Of a stretch of 25,580 nt of DNA, positions 1 through 7,455 are shown in pieces. Both the position numbers and the translations under genes were made by a program. The stretch's first letter is position 1; every line of letters starts with the position of its first letter. Source of the stretch: UMGS1975 sp959600905 (GTDB lineage: Bacteria; Bacillota; Clostridia; Christensenellales; QAND01); assembly GCA_959600905.1 (NCBI GenBank), contig CAUGNO010000015.1, positions 1 to 25,580 on the forward strand, read 5' to 3'. The notes under the pieces were generated by a model. The model saw only the letters and a program-made list of their open reading frames with translations, had not been told where the DNA came from and searched no databases.

Positions 1-344
1 TTAAATGCACACCGCAGAATGCGCATCGCACGCCCTGCCCCATCGTCGATTTTATCACATAGATCATAATAGGCCAGCAGCGTATTGATATCGGCTGCAT
101 AGCGCGTTTCTTCGGATAAAATCATTTCTACCTTTTTATAAGGTTTTACCGGGCATCGTTTCGTGCAAATTGGCTGTGCTTGGCCACAACTAGAACGCAC
201 CGCGGCTAAAAAAGCGCATTCATAGCTCAACGCCATGCGGGCCGGCCACCCCATCTGCTTACATGTCCCGCAATAAAAGGCGCGGAAGGTGGCCCGATCT
301 TCTGGCCCCATCTCCGATTCTATCGGTGATATATACCCAAACAC
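1..344 (-). CDS. DUF5685 family protein, N-terminal part (gene runs off the left edge)
   Basis: An open frame of 114 codons reads leftwards from a GTG at 344 and is still open at the window edge, so the C-terminal part is missing. The GTG is preceded by AGGAGG at a 6-nt spacing, and no in-frame ATG lies near it. The N-terminus begins VFGYISPIESEMGPEDRATF and then has FYCGTCKQMG, the pattern I associate with DUF5685 proteins: an FGY start, a YCGxCK cysteine pair and a later CAFLAAV-like segment. Further cysteines (CGQAQPICTKRC) suggest metal or redox binding, but that is inference. Family function is unknown. It reads away from the SDR operon terminator at 453-484 and is probably its own transcription unit. 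The assignment comes from memory of the family and is moderately secure. Confidence 0.65.
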   Translation of the reverse strand, partial: MFGYISPIESEMGPEDRATFRAFYCGTCKQMGWPARMALSYECAFLAAVRSSCGQAQPICTKRCPVKPYKKVEMILSEETRYAADINTLLAYYDLCDKIDDGAGRAMRILRCAF

Positions 345-452
345 GGCACACCTCCTGAAAATATATTGTAACATGCTCGTTTTGAATTTTCCACTAAAGC
401 CGGTGTTTTCTTATAGAACCATTGGATTGTCGTTTTGCTGCCATGTTCCAGC

Positions 453-484
453 AAAAAAAAGGCCATAGGAACCCCCTATGGCCT
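453..484 (-). terminator. Intrinsic terminator of the five-gene operon
   Basis: A perfect 10-bp stem (AGGCCATAGG at 460-469 with its complement at 475-484, loop of 5 nt) is followed on the minus strand by a run of eight T (453-460). It sits 12 nt after the stop codon of the SDR gene, so it closes the operon that begins near 4535. Confidence 0.9.
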
Positions 485-496
485 GTTACCTCTGTT

Positions 497-1258
497 TTAT
501 AACAGCAATCCGCCCGTCATATCGACGATACTGCCAATGGCTAGCTTGCATTTTTCGCTGGCCAGCATGGCAACCATCACGCCGATATCTTCCGGCATAC
601 CAAATTGCTGTGTCGGCAAGCGTTTTCTTTTGATTTCCATGGCCTCAAAATCCGTTTCAAATAGCTTATCTGTCCGGCTGTTTCTCACAAATCCCGGCAA
701 CACACCATTGACACGAATTCCATCGCCAATGACCTCGCCTGCCAAGGCTTTGGTAAATCCCAATCCACCCGCCTTACTGGCATTGTAGGCCGTTCTCCCC
801 TTTGTGGTGGAGGATACCGCCGCTTTGGATAGGATATTTACGATGGCTCCGCCTTTCTTTGTTTTTCTGCATAGGCGCACCATTTCCCGGCACATCAAAA
901 AGGTGCCCGTTAAATTGGTATCCACAACCCTATGCCATTGTGCAAGCGTCATTTTATCAATGGGATACCCATCGGTTACCCCTGCGTTGTTGACGAGTAC
1001 ATCTACCCTGCCAAACGCATCCACAGCGCTTTTGAATATGGCCGAAACATCATCTTCTTTGCTAACATCCCCCTGTATGGCCAGCACAGTGCCAGTTTTT
1101 GCCAGATCTGCGCAAAACGCTTGGCTCATTTCGTCGTTGGAATGGGTATTGACCACCACCGTGGCTCCCTCCTGCACCAGGCATCGGCAAATGCCTGCTC
1201 CAATGCCCTTTGCGCCGCCAGTTACAATCGCTACCTTGCCCGATAGACCAAGATCCAT
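497..1258 (-). CDS. SDR family oxidoreductase (FabG-like)
   Basis: A 253-residue classical short-chain dehydrogenase/reductase. The Rossmann cofactor motif TGGAKGIG is at residues 13-20, NNAG near 90, and the active-site Tyr-Lys pair YNASK at 158-162 with a serine (NILS) 14 residues earlier. FabG (3-oxoacyl-ACP reductase) has this length and pattern, but so do many sugar-alcohol and hydroxy-acid dehydrogenases, so the substrate is open. The start is ATG at 1258, which lies 10 nt from AGGAG; a GTG at 1267 is only 1 nt from it and was not chosen. It is the last gene of the operon, 23 nt after trpS, and no fatty-acid synthesis gene is nearby. That argues mildly against it being the housekeeping FabG. 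Confidence 0.85.
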   Translation of the reverse strand: MDLGLSGKVAIVTGGAKGIGAGICRCLVQEGATVVVNTHSNDEMSQAFCADLAKTGTVLAIQGDVSKEDDVSAIFKSAVDAFGRVDVLVNNAGVTDGYPIDKMTLAQWHRVVDTNLTGTFLMCREMVRLCRKTKKGGAIVNILSKAAVSSTTKGRTAYNASKAGGLGFTKALAGEVIGDGIRVNGVLPGFVRNSRTDKLFETDFEAMEIKRKRLPTQQFGMPEDIGVMVAMLASEKCKLAIGSIVDMTGGLLL

Positions 1259-1281
1259 GCCAACCACGCTCCTATTGAATT

Positions 1282-2283
1282 TTAGATTTGATAAAAGCCG
1301 ATTTTCTTGTACACCTTGCGCAGCGTACGTCTTGCAATCGCGGCCGCTTTCTCCGCCCCATCCTTCATGAGCGCTTCCAGCTGCGCTTTATCTGATAAAT
1401 ACGCCTGATATTTATCCTGAATGGGCTTTAAAGTCTCCACTATGGTCTCTGCTACAGCAGGCTTGAACGCGCCATATCCCTTACCGGCAAATTCCTCTTC
1501 CACCTGCTGGGTAGTTTTCTCCGTCAAAACTGAATAGATCCCGATCAGGTTGCTTACGCCTGGCTTTTCCGGCGCCACACGAATGGCGTTTTCCGTGTCC
1601 GAATCGGTAATGGCCCGCTTGATCTTACGCGTAATGACATCCGGAGGGTCTAACAGGGCAATATAACCGTTTTCATTCTCGTCGGACTTGCTCATCTTGC
1701 GCTCCGGCTCTTGTAAGCTCATGATACGTGCGCCTACCTTGGGGATATACCCATCCGGCACTGTAAATACCTCACCATATAGGTTGTTGAACCGCTCTGC
1801 AATGTCCCGTGTAATCTCCAAGTGCTGTTTTTGATCTGCCCCTACCGGCACCAGGTCTGCTTGGTATAACAGAATATCCGCCGCCATCAGTACAGGATAA
1901 TCAAACAACCCCGCATTGATGTTATCCGGATGCTTTTCAGACTTATCCTTAAACTGTGTCATGCGGTTTAGCTCACCCATATAGGTATAGCAGTTCAGTG
2001 CCCAGGATAGCTGGGCATGCTCTGGTACATGGCTTTGCACATATAGGATGGATTTTGCCGGGTCAATGCCGCAAGCCATCAGCAGCGCATAGGTTTCCAG
2101 CGTCCTTCTGCGCAGCACAGCAGGCTCCTGACGTACCGTGATCGCATGCATATTTACAACACAGTAGATACAGTCAAACTCCTCCTGCATTTTGCCCCAG
2201 TTGCGCACCGCGCCCACATAATTGCCCAGCGTCAGCATGCCGGAAGGCTGTATGCCGCTGTAAACTACCTTTTTCTTCTCCAT
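1282..2283 (-). CDS. trpS: Tryptophan--tRNA ligase
   Basis: Class I aminoacyl-tRNA synthetase of 333 residues, the usual bacterial TrpRS length. It has the N-terminal SGIQPSG segment, the HIGH-type motif TLGNY, an internal VPVGADQKQHLEITRDIAERFN segment split here as VPVGADQKQH and LEITRDIAERF, and the ERKMSKSDEN (KMSKS) loop. It charges tRNA-Trp with tryptophan and ATP in the cytoplasm. I chose the ATG at 2283 (MEKKKVV...) because the upstream ATG at 2295 directly touches the AAGGA ribosome binding site; the longer form would add only four residues. It lies 19 nt after the ylxP-like gene. No T-box leader is visible ahead of it, which fits transcription from the upstream operon promoter. Confidence 0.95.
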   Translation of the reverse strand: MEKKKVVYSGIQPSGMLTLGNYVGAVRNWGKMQEEFDCIYCVVNMHAITVRQEPAVLRRRTLETYALLMACGIDPAKSILYVQSHVPEHAQLSWALNCYTYMGELNRMTQFKDKSEKHPDNINAGLFDYPVLMAADILLYQADLVPVGADQKQHLEITRDIAERFNNLYGEVFTVPDGYIPKVGARIMSLQEPERKMSKSDENENGYIALLDPPDVITRKIKRAITDSDTENAIRVAPEKPGVSNLIGIYSVLTEKTTQQVEEEFAGKGYGAFKPAVAETIVETLKPIQDKYQAYLSDKAQLEALMKDGAEKAAAIARRTLRKVYKKIGFYQI

Positions 2284-2302
2284 TGATCCGTCCATTCCTT
2301 AT

Positions 2303-2584
2303 CTAGTAAATTTCACTTTTGATTTCCTGCCGAGACAGCACCGGCTCCTCATACAAGTGCGTTTCCACACGCTGCATCATACGCTGTGCCGTTGGCATAT
2401 CGGCACACGCCACCGCCATTCCAAGCTGCATCCATTGTCTATTGTCTTGCAGACCATCCTCGCATACCGAAGCCCCATACTCGCGCCGAAGCTGTGCACA
2501 TAGCCGCTTGACAGCACTGCGCTTATCCTTCAGCGAACTGCTATGCGCCAGGTACGCGGTGATTTGCAAACACACAACCGTCAT
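2303..2584 (-). CDS. DUF503 (YlxP-like) small protein
   Basis: A 93-residue protein with the DUF503 core: a short beta strand (VVCLQITAYL), the SLKDKRSAVKRL helix near residues 16-28, and a second half with LGMAVACAD. In Bacillus ylxP lies in the nusA-infB-rbfA region and is thought to act with ribosome maturation; here it sits between thrC and trpS instead, so co-function cannot be read from context. Its ATG overlaps the thrC stop codon in an ATGA arrangement, implying translational coupling. Length is normal for the family. Confidence 0.8.
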   Translation of the reverse strand: MTVVCLQITAYLAHSSSLKDKRSAVKRLCAQLRREYGASVCEDGLQDNRQWMQLGMAVACADMPTAQRMMQRVETHLYEEPVLSRQEIKSEIY

Positions 2585-4071
2585 GACTGCTTCAAGAAGC
2601 TCTCCACCAGGGCATCCAGCTCTTTTGGCTCTACACAGCTAAAATGTCTCTGCTCTGCGGAAAACAAATCGAGAATGGCCTGCGGCACGGGCTTACCCGT
2701 CGCCTTTTCCAAGGCCCTGGCTGTCTGTTCCTGTCCTTCCGCCTTCTGGCCCAAGGCTTCCAGCACAGTAGCGGCAAATTTATACGGGCTTGCCGTACAA
2801 AGCAGAACCGCCTTGCGCTTTGTATCCTTCGTTTTTTTGTACTGCTGATACGCACAGTATCCTACCGCGCTGTGCGGGTCTAACAAAACATGCTGCGCGT
2901 GGAACACCGTGCCGATCGCTTCACTGGCTGCTTGGTCATCCGCCCAGGCCGCAAAGAAATCTTGCCGCGCTTTTTCCATTGTCTTTTCATCCACGGTAAA
3001 TTTCTTTTCCGCCGTGCGCTGCTCCATCCATGCCTGAATGGGTGCCGGGTTTTGCCCGGTCAGCTCAAACAGCAGACGCTCCAGGTTGGAAGAAATCAGA
3101 ATATCCATGCTGGGGGATGTGGTTTTATACAGTTCCCCGCTGCAATCGTAGATTCCTGTTTCAAAAAAACGGCTCAGCACATTGTTCTTATTGCTCGCGC
3201 AAATTAGAGTGCCTACGGGCAGACCCATTTTTTTTGCATACCAGCCCGCCAAAATATCGCCAAAGTTGCCCGTCGGCACGATGAAGTCGACGGCCTCTCC
3301 CAGCGCAATGGCCCCTTGCTCCAGCAGCTGTGCATAGCTTGTAAAATAATAGGCAATCTGCGGCACCAGCCGTCCGAAGTTGATGGAATTGGCGCTGGTG
3401 ATGGTATATCCGTTTTGGTGTACCATTTCATGAAAATCCGGATCACCCATTAAGCGTTTTACACCATTTTGGCAGTCGTCAAAATTGCCTTCCACTGCCG
3501 TAACACATACATTGCCGCCCTTTTGCGTTACCATCTGCAGCTTTTGTGCTGGGGATACCCCGTTGTTGGGATAACATACCACAATAGCGGTATCGGGCTT
3601 GTCTGCAAATCCCTCTAAGGCAGCCTTGCCCGTATCCCCACTCGTGGCTACCAGGATCAAGGATTTTTCTTTTTGTCCTGTTGCTTTTGCGCTGTATGCC
3701 ATCAACAGCGGCAGCAGCTGCAACGCTACATCCTTAAACGCCAAGGTGGGTCCATGGTATAGCTCCATAGCAAATAGCCCTGGCTCTATCGGGGAGACAG
3801 GCACCCTGCGTGCATCGGAAAATGAAGCGTAGGCTTCAGCGCATAACGCTTCCATTTTTTCCTGAGGAATCTCATCAAAAAAGCCATGCAAAATCAGGGC
3901 TGCCGCCTTTTCATAGGGCAGCCCCACTAAGTTTTGAATCTGTGAAAGGGTCCATGTTGGCAAAGAGGCGGGCACATAAAGCCCGCCGTCTGGTGCCAGC
4001 CCACAGAGTACCGCTTCAAACGGAGAAGCGGTGGCCGCTGTACGCGTAGATACTAAAGACATCATCGTCAA
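2581..4071 (-). CDS. thrC: Threonine synthase
   Basis: A 496-residue PLP enzyme of the long threonine synthase type. An N-terminal domain carries the APDGGLYVP motif (26-35), the PLP-binding lysine lies in GPTLAFKD (K113), and a phosphate-binding SGDTGKAA segment follows. It converts O-phosphohomoserine to threonine in the cytoplasm. The most upstream start is TTG at 4071, 7 nt after AAGG, overlapping the stop of the P-loop gene in a TTGA arrangement. ATG codons at 4065 and 4062 are alternatives that shorten it by two or three residues but sit further from a ribosome binding site. No homoserine kinase or dehydrogenase gene is in the window. Confidence 0.93.
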   Translation of the reverse strand: MTMMSLVSTRTAATASPFEAVLCGLAPDGGLYVPASLPTWTLSQIQNLVGLPYEKAAALILHGFFDEIPQEKMEALCAEAYASFSDARRVPVSPIEPGLFAMELYHGPTLAFKDVALQLLPLLMAYSAKATGQKEKSLILVATSGDTGKAALEGFADKPDTAIVVCYPNNGVSPAQKLQMVTQKGGNVCVTAVEGNFDDCQNGVKRLMGDPDFHEMVHQNGYTITSANSINFGRLVPQIAYYFTSYAQLLEQGAIALGEAVDFIVPTGNFGDILAGWYAKKMGLPVGTLICASNKNNVLSRFFETGIYDCSGELYKTTSPSMDILISSNLERLLFELTGQNPAPIQAWMEQRTAEKKFTVDEKTMEKARQDFFAAWADDQAASEAIGTVFHAQHVLLDPHSAVGYCAYQQYKKTKDTKRKAVLLCTASPYKFAATVLEALGQKAEGQEQTARALEKATGKPVPQAILDLFSAEQRHFSCVEPKELDALVESFLKQS

Positions 4072-4481
4072 TCAATCGCCTTTTCCTTAATATAGTCCGG
4101 AACATCCTTGATGTCTGCCGAGATCGAAAGGATCAGGCGCACATTATTCTGTTCCATGAGGGGCTCTAGCCGTTTTACTAACGGCTCGATCTCCTGGACA
4201 GTGCTATTTGTCATACGCAAAAAACTGTCCACGAAAATGGTATGGATATCAAAATCGCCTGCGATCAGACCGGCCAAAAACCCATAAATGGCATCATGGT
4301 TATTCAGCGCAAAATCATCGGTCGTTACCAGGCGGATGCTGTGTTTTAGGTCAAACATATGGCGGGTATTGTCGTCTACAAACACGACCTTGCCCAGCGC
4401 ATCTCTCACAATGGCATTGGCCATCTCTACCATCTTTTTGGTCTTCCCGGAGCCTTTGACTCCACAAACAAATCCAATCAT
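4068..4481 (-). CDS. Small P-loop ATPase of unknown role
   Basis: A 137-residue protein with a clear Walker A motif near its N-terminus (GVKGSGKT, residues 7-14) and a Walker-B-like strand IHTIFVDSF near the middle. The rest looks like a minimal RecA/PilT-type nucleotide-binding fold without extra domains. Similar small proteins are often labelled ATP-binding or PilT-like in Clostridia, but the role is not known to me. The ATG at 4481 is 7 nt after GGAGG; an earlier TTG at 4529 lies inside the promoter palindrome and is rejected. It is the first gene of the operon and overlaps thrC by 4 bp. Confidence 0.7.
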   Translation of the reverse strand: MIGFVCGVKGSGKTKKMVEMANAIVRDALGKVVFVDDNTRHMFDLKHSIRLVTTDDFALNNHDAIYGFLAGLIAGDFDIHTIFVDSFLRMTNSTVQEIEPLVKRLEPLMEQNNVRLILSISADIKDVPDYIKEKAID

Positions 4482-4513
4482 TTCTACACCTCCATAAGAG
4501 TTTGGTGGTTCAC

Positions 4514-4529
4514 TTGTATTATAATACAA
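4514..4529 (-). promoter_or_regulatory. 16-bp perfect palindrome containing a TATAAT -10 box
   Basis: TTGTATTATAATACAA is a perfect palindrome, flanked by GGTGG (4504-4508) and CCACC (4530-4534). It contains TATAAT on the minus strand, 33 nt upstream of the P-loop ATPase start. I see no good -35 at 16-18 nt, so the promoter may need an activator or the palindrome may be a repressor operator over the -10. Which regulator binds it is unknown. Confidence 0.5.
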
Positions 4530-4555
4530 CCACCCCTGTTTTTCTACCCTCTGAA

Positions 4556-4585
4556 TGTAAAAAGCGAGGGGAATTCCCCCCTCGC
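4556..4585 (-). terminator. Intrinsic terminator after the Re-citrate-synthase-like gene
   Basis: Stem GCGAGGGG (4564-4571) with its complement at 4578-4585, 6-nt loop, followed on the minus strand by a T5 run (4559-4563). It lies 12 nt after the stop at 4597 and separates this transcript from the downstream operon. Confidence 0.8.
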
Positions 4586-4596
4586 ATTGCAGGTTT

Positions 4597-5979
4597 TTAT
4601 AAATTCGTCAATTCTCGATACAATTCCGGTGCGCATTCCTCCAAAAGAAGCAATAGCTCCTCCTCTGTCATCACGGAATTCCGCCCTTCTGCATACATCT
4701 CATCAATGCGCTTACGCATCTCTACCACCGCCGGATGCTTTTTATCCAGCGCATCTTCGCCCTTTAAGCCAAACATGCCGTTGAGCCAGTGCGCCACACC
4801 TGCTACGCCGCTGGTAGAATCCACCGCTACCATAGCAGGGCGATTCAATATTTTCTCCGTATTGAAAATATTGTAGATTTCTTCATCTTTCATCAGGCCG
4901 TCCGCATGAATGCCTGCCCGGGTGGTGTTGAACCATTTTCCTACAAACGGCGTACGCGGCGGCACCGGAATATTCATCTCTTCGCTAAAATATCTGGCAA
5001 TGTCTGTGATGGCCGTCAAATCCATCCCATCCGTTGTCCCTCTAAGCGAAGCATACTCAATGGCCATGGCCTCCAGCGGGCAGTTGCCCGTGCGTTCGCC
5101 GATGCCCAGCATGGCGCAGTTTACGCCGCTGGCGCCGTAAAGCCAGGCCATCCCTGCATTGGCAACCACCTTATAAAAATCATTATGCCCATGCCACTCG
5201 ATCTGCTCGCTTGGCACCTGTGCATAATGGTTCAAGCCATAGATAAGCCCCGGTACGCTTCTAGGCAGCGAAGCACCCGTATACGGAACGCCAAAACCCA
5301 TCGTATCGCAAATACGCACCTTGATGGGAATCCCGCTTTCCTTGGACAGCTTCATCAGCTCTGTGGCAAAGGGGATCACATAGCCGTATACATCAGCGCG
5401 CGTGGCATCTTCCAAATGGCATCTTGGCACAATGCCATAGGATAAGCATTCTTTGACAATGCCGAGATATTTATCCGCCGCCTGGCGACGCGTCAGCCCC
5501 ATTTTCTTGAAAATATGATAATCTGAGCAGGAAACCAAAATACCCGTTTCCTTTACACCCATCTGCTTGACCAAATCAAAGTCGTTTTCATTGGCCCGGA
5601 TCCAGGTTGTGATCTCCGGAAACTCCAGCCCCAGCTCTTGGCAAGCCCGCACTGCCGCCCTGTCCTTTTCCGTATAAAGGAAAAATTCGCTCTGCCGAAC
5701 GATGCCCTTTGGCCCGGAAAGCCGGCTCAGCATTTTGAACACAGCTACAATTTGCTTTACGGTAAACGGAGAGCACGCCTGTTGGCCATCTCGAAACGTC
5801 GTATCTGTAATCCATATCTTATCCGGCATTTTCTGCGGTACCAACCGGTGGTTAAAAGAGATTTTGGGAATGGTATCATACTCGTACAATTCCCTATACA
5901 GATTTGGTTCCGCGACGTCTTGCAGCTCATATTCGTATTCGTTTTCTTCCAATACGTTCATTTTTCCTAATTCCAACAT
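4597..5979 (-). CDS. DRE-TIM metallolyase, probable Re-citrate synthase
   Basis: A 460-residue enzyme of the isopropylmalate/homocitrate synthase superfamily. The signature DTTFRDGQQ lies near residue 58, the metal-binding HGHND motif is in the middle of the barrel, followed by GIGERTGNCPLEA. There is a charged N-terminal extension of about 50 residues, and the C-terminus lacks the LeuA regulatory domain. This architecture and the WHGHNDFYKV and GERTGN wording match the Clostridium kluyveri Re-face citrate synthase group, which condenses oxaloacetate and acetyl-CoA to citrate. Homocitrate synthase or a related lyase cannot be excluded. The start has AGGAGG at 7 nt. It is 69 nt downstream of the aminotransferase gene with no terminator between, so the two are probably cotranscribed. 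Confidence 0.72.
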   Translation of the reverse strand: MLELGKMNVLEENEYEYELQDVAEPNLYRELYEYDTIPKISFNHRLVPQKMPDKIWITDTTFRDGQQACSPFTVKQIVAVFKMLSRLSGPKGIVRQSEFFLYTEKDRAAVRACQELGLEFPEITTWIRANENDFDLVKQMGVKETGILVSCSDYHIFKKMGLTRRQAADKYLGIVKECLSYGIVPRCHLEDATRADVYGYVIPFATELMKLSKESGIPIKVRICDTMGFGVPYTGASLPRSVPGLIYGLNHYAQVPSEQIEWHGHNDFYKVVANAGMAWLYGASGVNCAMLGIGERTGNCPLEAMAIEYASLRGTTDGMDLTAITDIARYFSEEMNIPVPPRTPFVGKWFNTTRAGIHADGLMKDEEIYNIFNTEKILNRPAMVAVDSTSGVAGVAHWLNGMFGLKGEDALDKKHPAVVEMRKRIDEMYAEGRNSVMTEEELLLLLEECAPELYRELTNL

Positions 5980-6048
5980 GGCGCAGCCTCCTTTCGCTCT
6001 CAGTTTTCACTTACCAGCGTTTTTTCTTATGTATCCCCACAGGGTCGT

Positions 6049-7248
6049 TTAGTTCTCTAATCCCTCTACAAATTCTTTCAAGCGATCCAGCCCCTTGACC
6101 AGATCTTCCATAGACAGCGCATAGCTCAAGCGTATCATATCATCCGCAAAAAAGCCTGCACCCGGCACGACCGCTACTGCCTTTTGCTCCAGCAGCGCCT
6201 CAGCAAAACTCATGCTGTCCGTAATTTCTTTTTCTTGACTCTTTTTCCCAAAAGTTTTGGAAATATCCGCCATCACATAAAAAGCTCCGTTCGGCTGGTT
6301 GCAAGATAGCTGGGGGATCTCCCGTATGCGCCGTACCATCTCATCACGGCGTTTTTTGAATTCCGCTACCATTTGCATAACACAATCCTGCGGTCCGGAA
6401 ATCGCTTCCAGAGCCGCTGCCTGGGCTATGCTATTGGGATTCCCCGTAGCGTGGCTCTGCCAATTGGAAATCGCCGTCGCCAATTCCTTGGGGCAGGCTA
6501 AATAGCCAATGCGCCATCCCGTCATTGCATAGCTTTTGGATACGCCGTTGATAAGCACGGTGCGCTCTTTCATCTCAGGACGCACCGCCGCGATGGAGGG
6601 TGGCTTTTCCCCTTCATAGATAAACTCCTCATAGATTTCATCGCTGATTACGATAAGATCATGCCGAATAGCAAGATCCGCCAGCGCTTCCAGTTCCTCT
6701 CTTGAAAACACGCCGCCGCATGGATTATCCGGCGAATTGACCAAAATTGCCCTTGTTTTTTCCGTTACAGCCAATTCCAGCGCTTCTATATCCAGCGCAA
6801 AGCCATCTTCCTGCCTACGTTCCACCAGTACCGGTATGCCGCCAGCCATGCGGATCAGCTCAGTATAGCTTACCCAGCATGGGGTCATGAGAATGACCTC
6901 GTCATCCTCCTCCAAAACAGTGCAAAACGCATCGTGTAACGCCTGCTTTGCGCCGTTGGTTACCACAATCTCTTCCGGCGTATAGGAAAGATGGTTCCTG
7001 CGCTCTAGCTTTTCACAAATGGCTTGGCGCAGCGCTAGCGTGCCCCGCGCCGGCGTATATCGAGTCTGTCCCTGCTCCATAGCGCGTACAGCCGCCTGGC
7101 GGATTGGCAGAGGGGTGTCAAAATCAGGTTCTCCCGCCCCAAAGCTTACGACGTCTATGCCCTGCTGTTTCATGGTCTTTGCTTTGCCGTCGATGGCCAG
7201 CGTCAGCGAACCAGCCACTTGGGCCGCTCGTTTGGAAACCAGATACAT
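6049..7248 (-). CDS. Class I/II pyridoxal-phosphate aminotransferase (aspartate aminotransferase-like)
   Basis: A 399-residue fold-type I aminotransferase of the Ib AspAT group. Landmarks are FGAGEPDFDTP near 36, YTPARGTLALR near 64, the conserved NP of SPDNPCGG near 175, SDEIYE (D203, Y206) and the Schiff-base lysine K238 in GVSKSYAMTGWRIGY, with a C-terminal arginine in MIRLSYA. Such enzymes transfer amino groups between aspartate or other amino acids and 2-oxoglutarate. The start at 7248 is fixed by AGGAGG at 7 nt. With the following Re-citrate-synthase-like gene it could link oxaloacetate, aspartate and glutamate pools; that link is inference. The exact substrate cannot be read from sequence. 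Confidence 0.9.
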   Translation of the reverse strand: MYLVSKRAAQVAGSLTLAIDGKAKTMKQQGIDVVSFGAGEPDFDTPLPIRQAAVRAMEQGQTRYTPARGTLALRQAICEKLERRNHLSYTPEEIVVTNGAKQALHDAFCTVLEEDDEVILMTPCWVSYTELIRMAGGIPVLVERRQEDGFALDIEALELAVTEKTRAILVNSPDNPCGGVFSREELEALADLAIRHDLIVISDEIYEEFIYEGEKPPSIAAVRPEMKERTVLINGVSKSYAMTGWRIGYLACPKELATAISNWQSHATGNPNSIAQAAALEAISGPQDCVMQMVAEFKKRRDEMVRRIREIPQLSCNQPNGAFYVMADISKTFGKKSQEKEITDSMSFAEALLEQKAVAVVPGAGFFADDMIRLSYALSMEDLVKGLDRLKEFVEGLEN

Positions 7249-7314
7249 TGCAATGCCTCCTTGGCGAATTTTGGTATGGTTTTCTCCTCCGCCCGGCACC
7301 ATGCCGAACAAAAG

Positions 7315-7333
7315 GAAATAGCGGTGCTATTTC
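7315..7333 (-). promoter_or_regulatory. Hairpin at the 5' end of the aminotransferase transcript
   Basis: GAAATAGC (7315-7322) pairs with GCTATTTC (7326-7333) around a 3-nt loop, and the minus strand continues CTTTTG. The predicted transcription start from the promoter at 7339-7368 falls at about 7332, so the RNA would begin in this stem. It could stabilise the 5' end or act as an early terminator. Short T runs on both sides make it weakly bidirectional. Confidence 0.45.
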
Positions 7334-7338
7334 TTTTT

Positions 7339-7368
7339 AATGTACGGGGAAACGTCTCGTTTTGTCAA
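7339..7368 (-). promoter_or_regulatory. Sigma-A-type promoter for the aminotransferase operon
   Basis: Minus-strand TTGACA (7363-7368), 18-nt spacer, TACATT (7339-7344). The -35 is a perfect consensus and the -10 matches 4 of 6. It is divergent from the degV promoter. Confidence 0.65.
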
Positions 7369-7398
7369 GGGCTTCCCCCTTTGTTTTGTCTAACTCCC

Positions 7399-7426
7399 TT
7401 GCAATTTATGCAATTTTTGATATATT
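7399..7426 (+). promoter_or_regulatory. Candidate degV promoter
   Basis: TTGCAA (7399-7404), 16-nt spacer, TATATT (7421-7426), in an AT-rich stretch; TATAGT at 7428-7433 is an alternative -10 without a good -35. It lies 30 nt before the degV start. Confidence 0.4.
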
Positions 7427-7455
7427 GTATAGTATATTTTTCTCGGAGGTTATAT

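Noticed and set aside
4482..4529. Longer N-terminus of the P-loop ATPase from a TTG at 4529
   Set aside because: The TTG lies inside the promoter palindrome, while the ATG at 4481 has GGAGG at 7 nt.
4789..5445. 218-codon plus-strand open frame opposite the Re-citrate-synthase-like gene
   Set aside because: Antisense shadow; the minus-strand frame carries the DTTFRDGQQ and HGHND motifs.
7219..7455. N-terminal extension of DegV from 7219
   Set aside because: The extension overlaps the divergent aminotransferase start and both promoters; the ATG at 7456 has CGGAGGT at 6 nt and fits family length.
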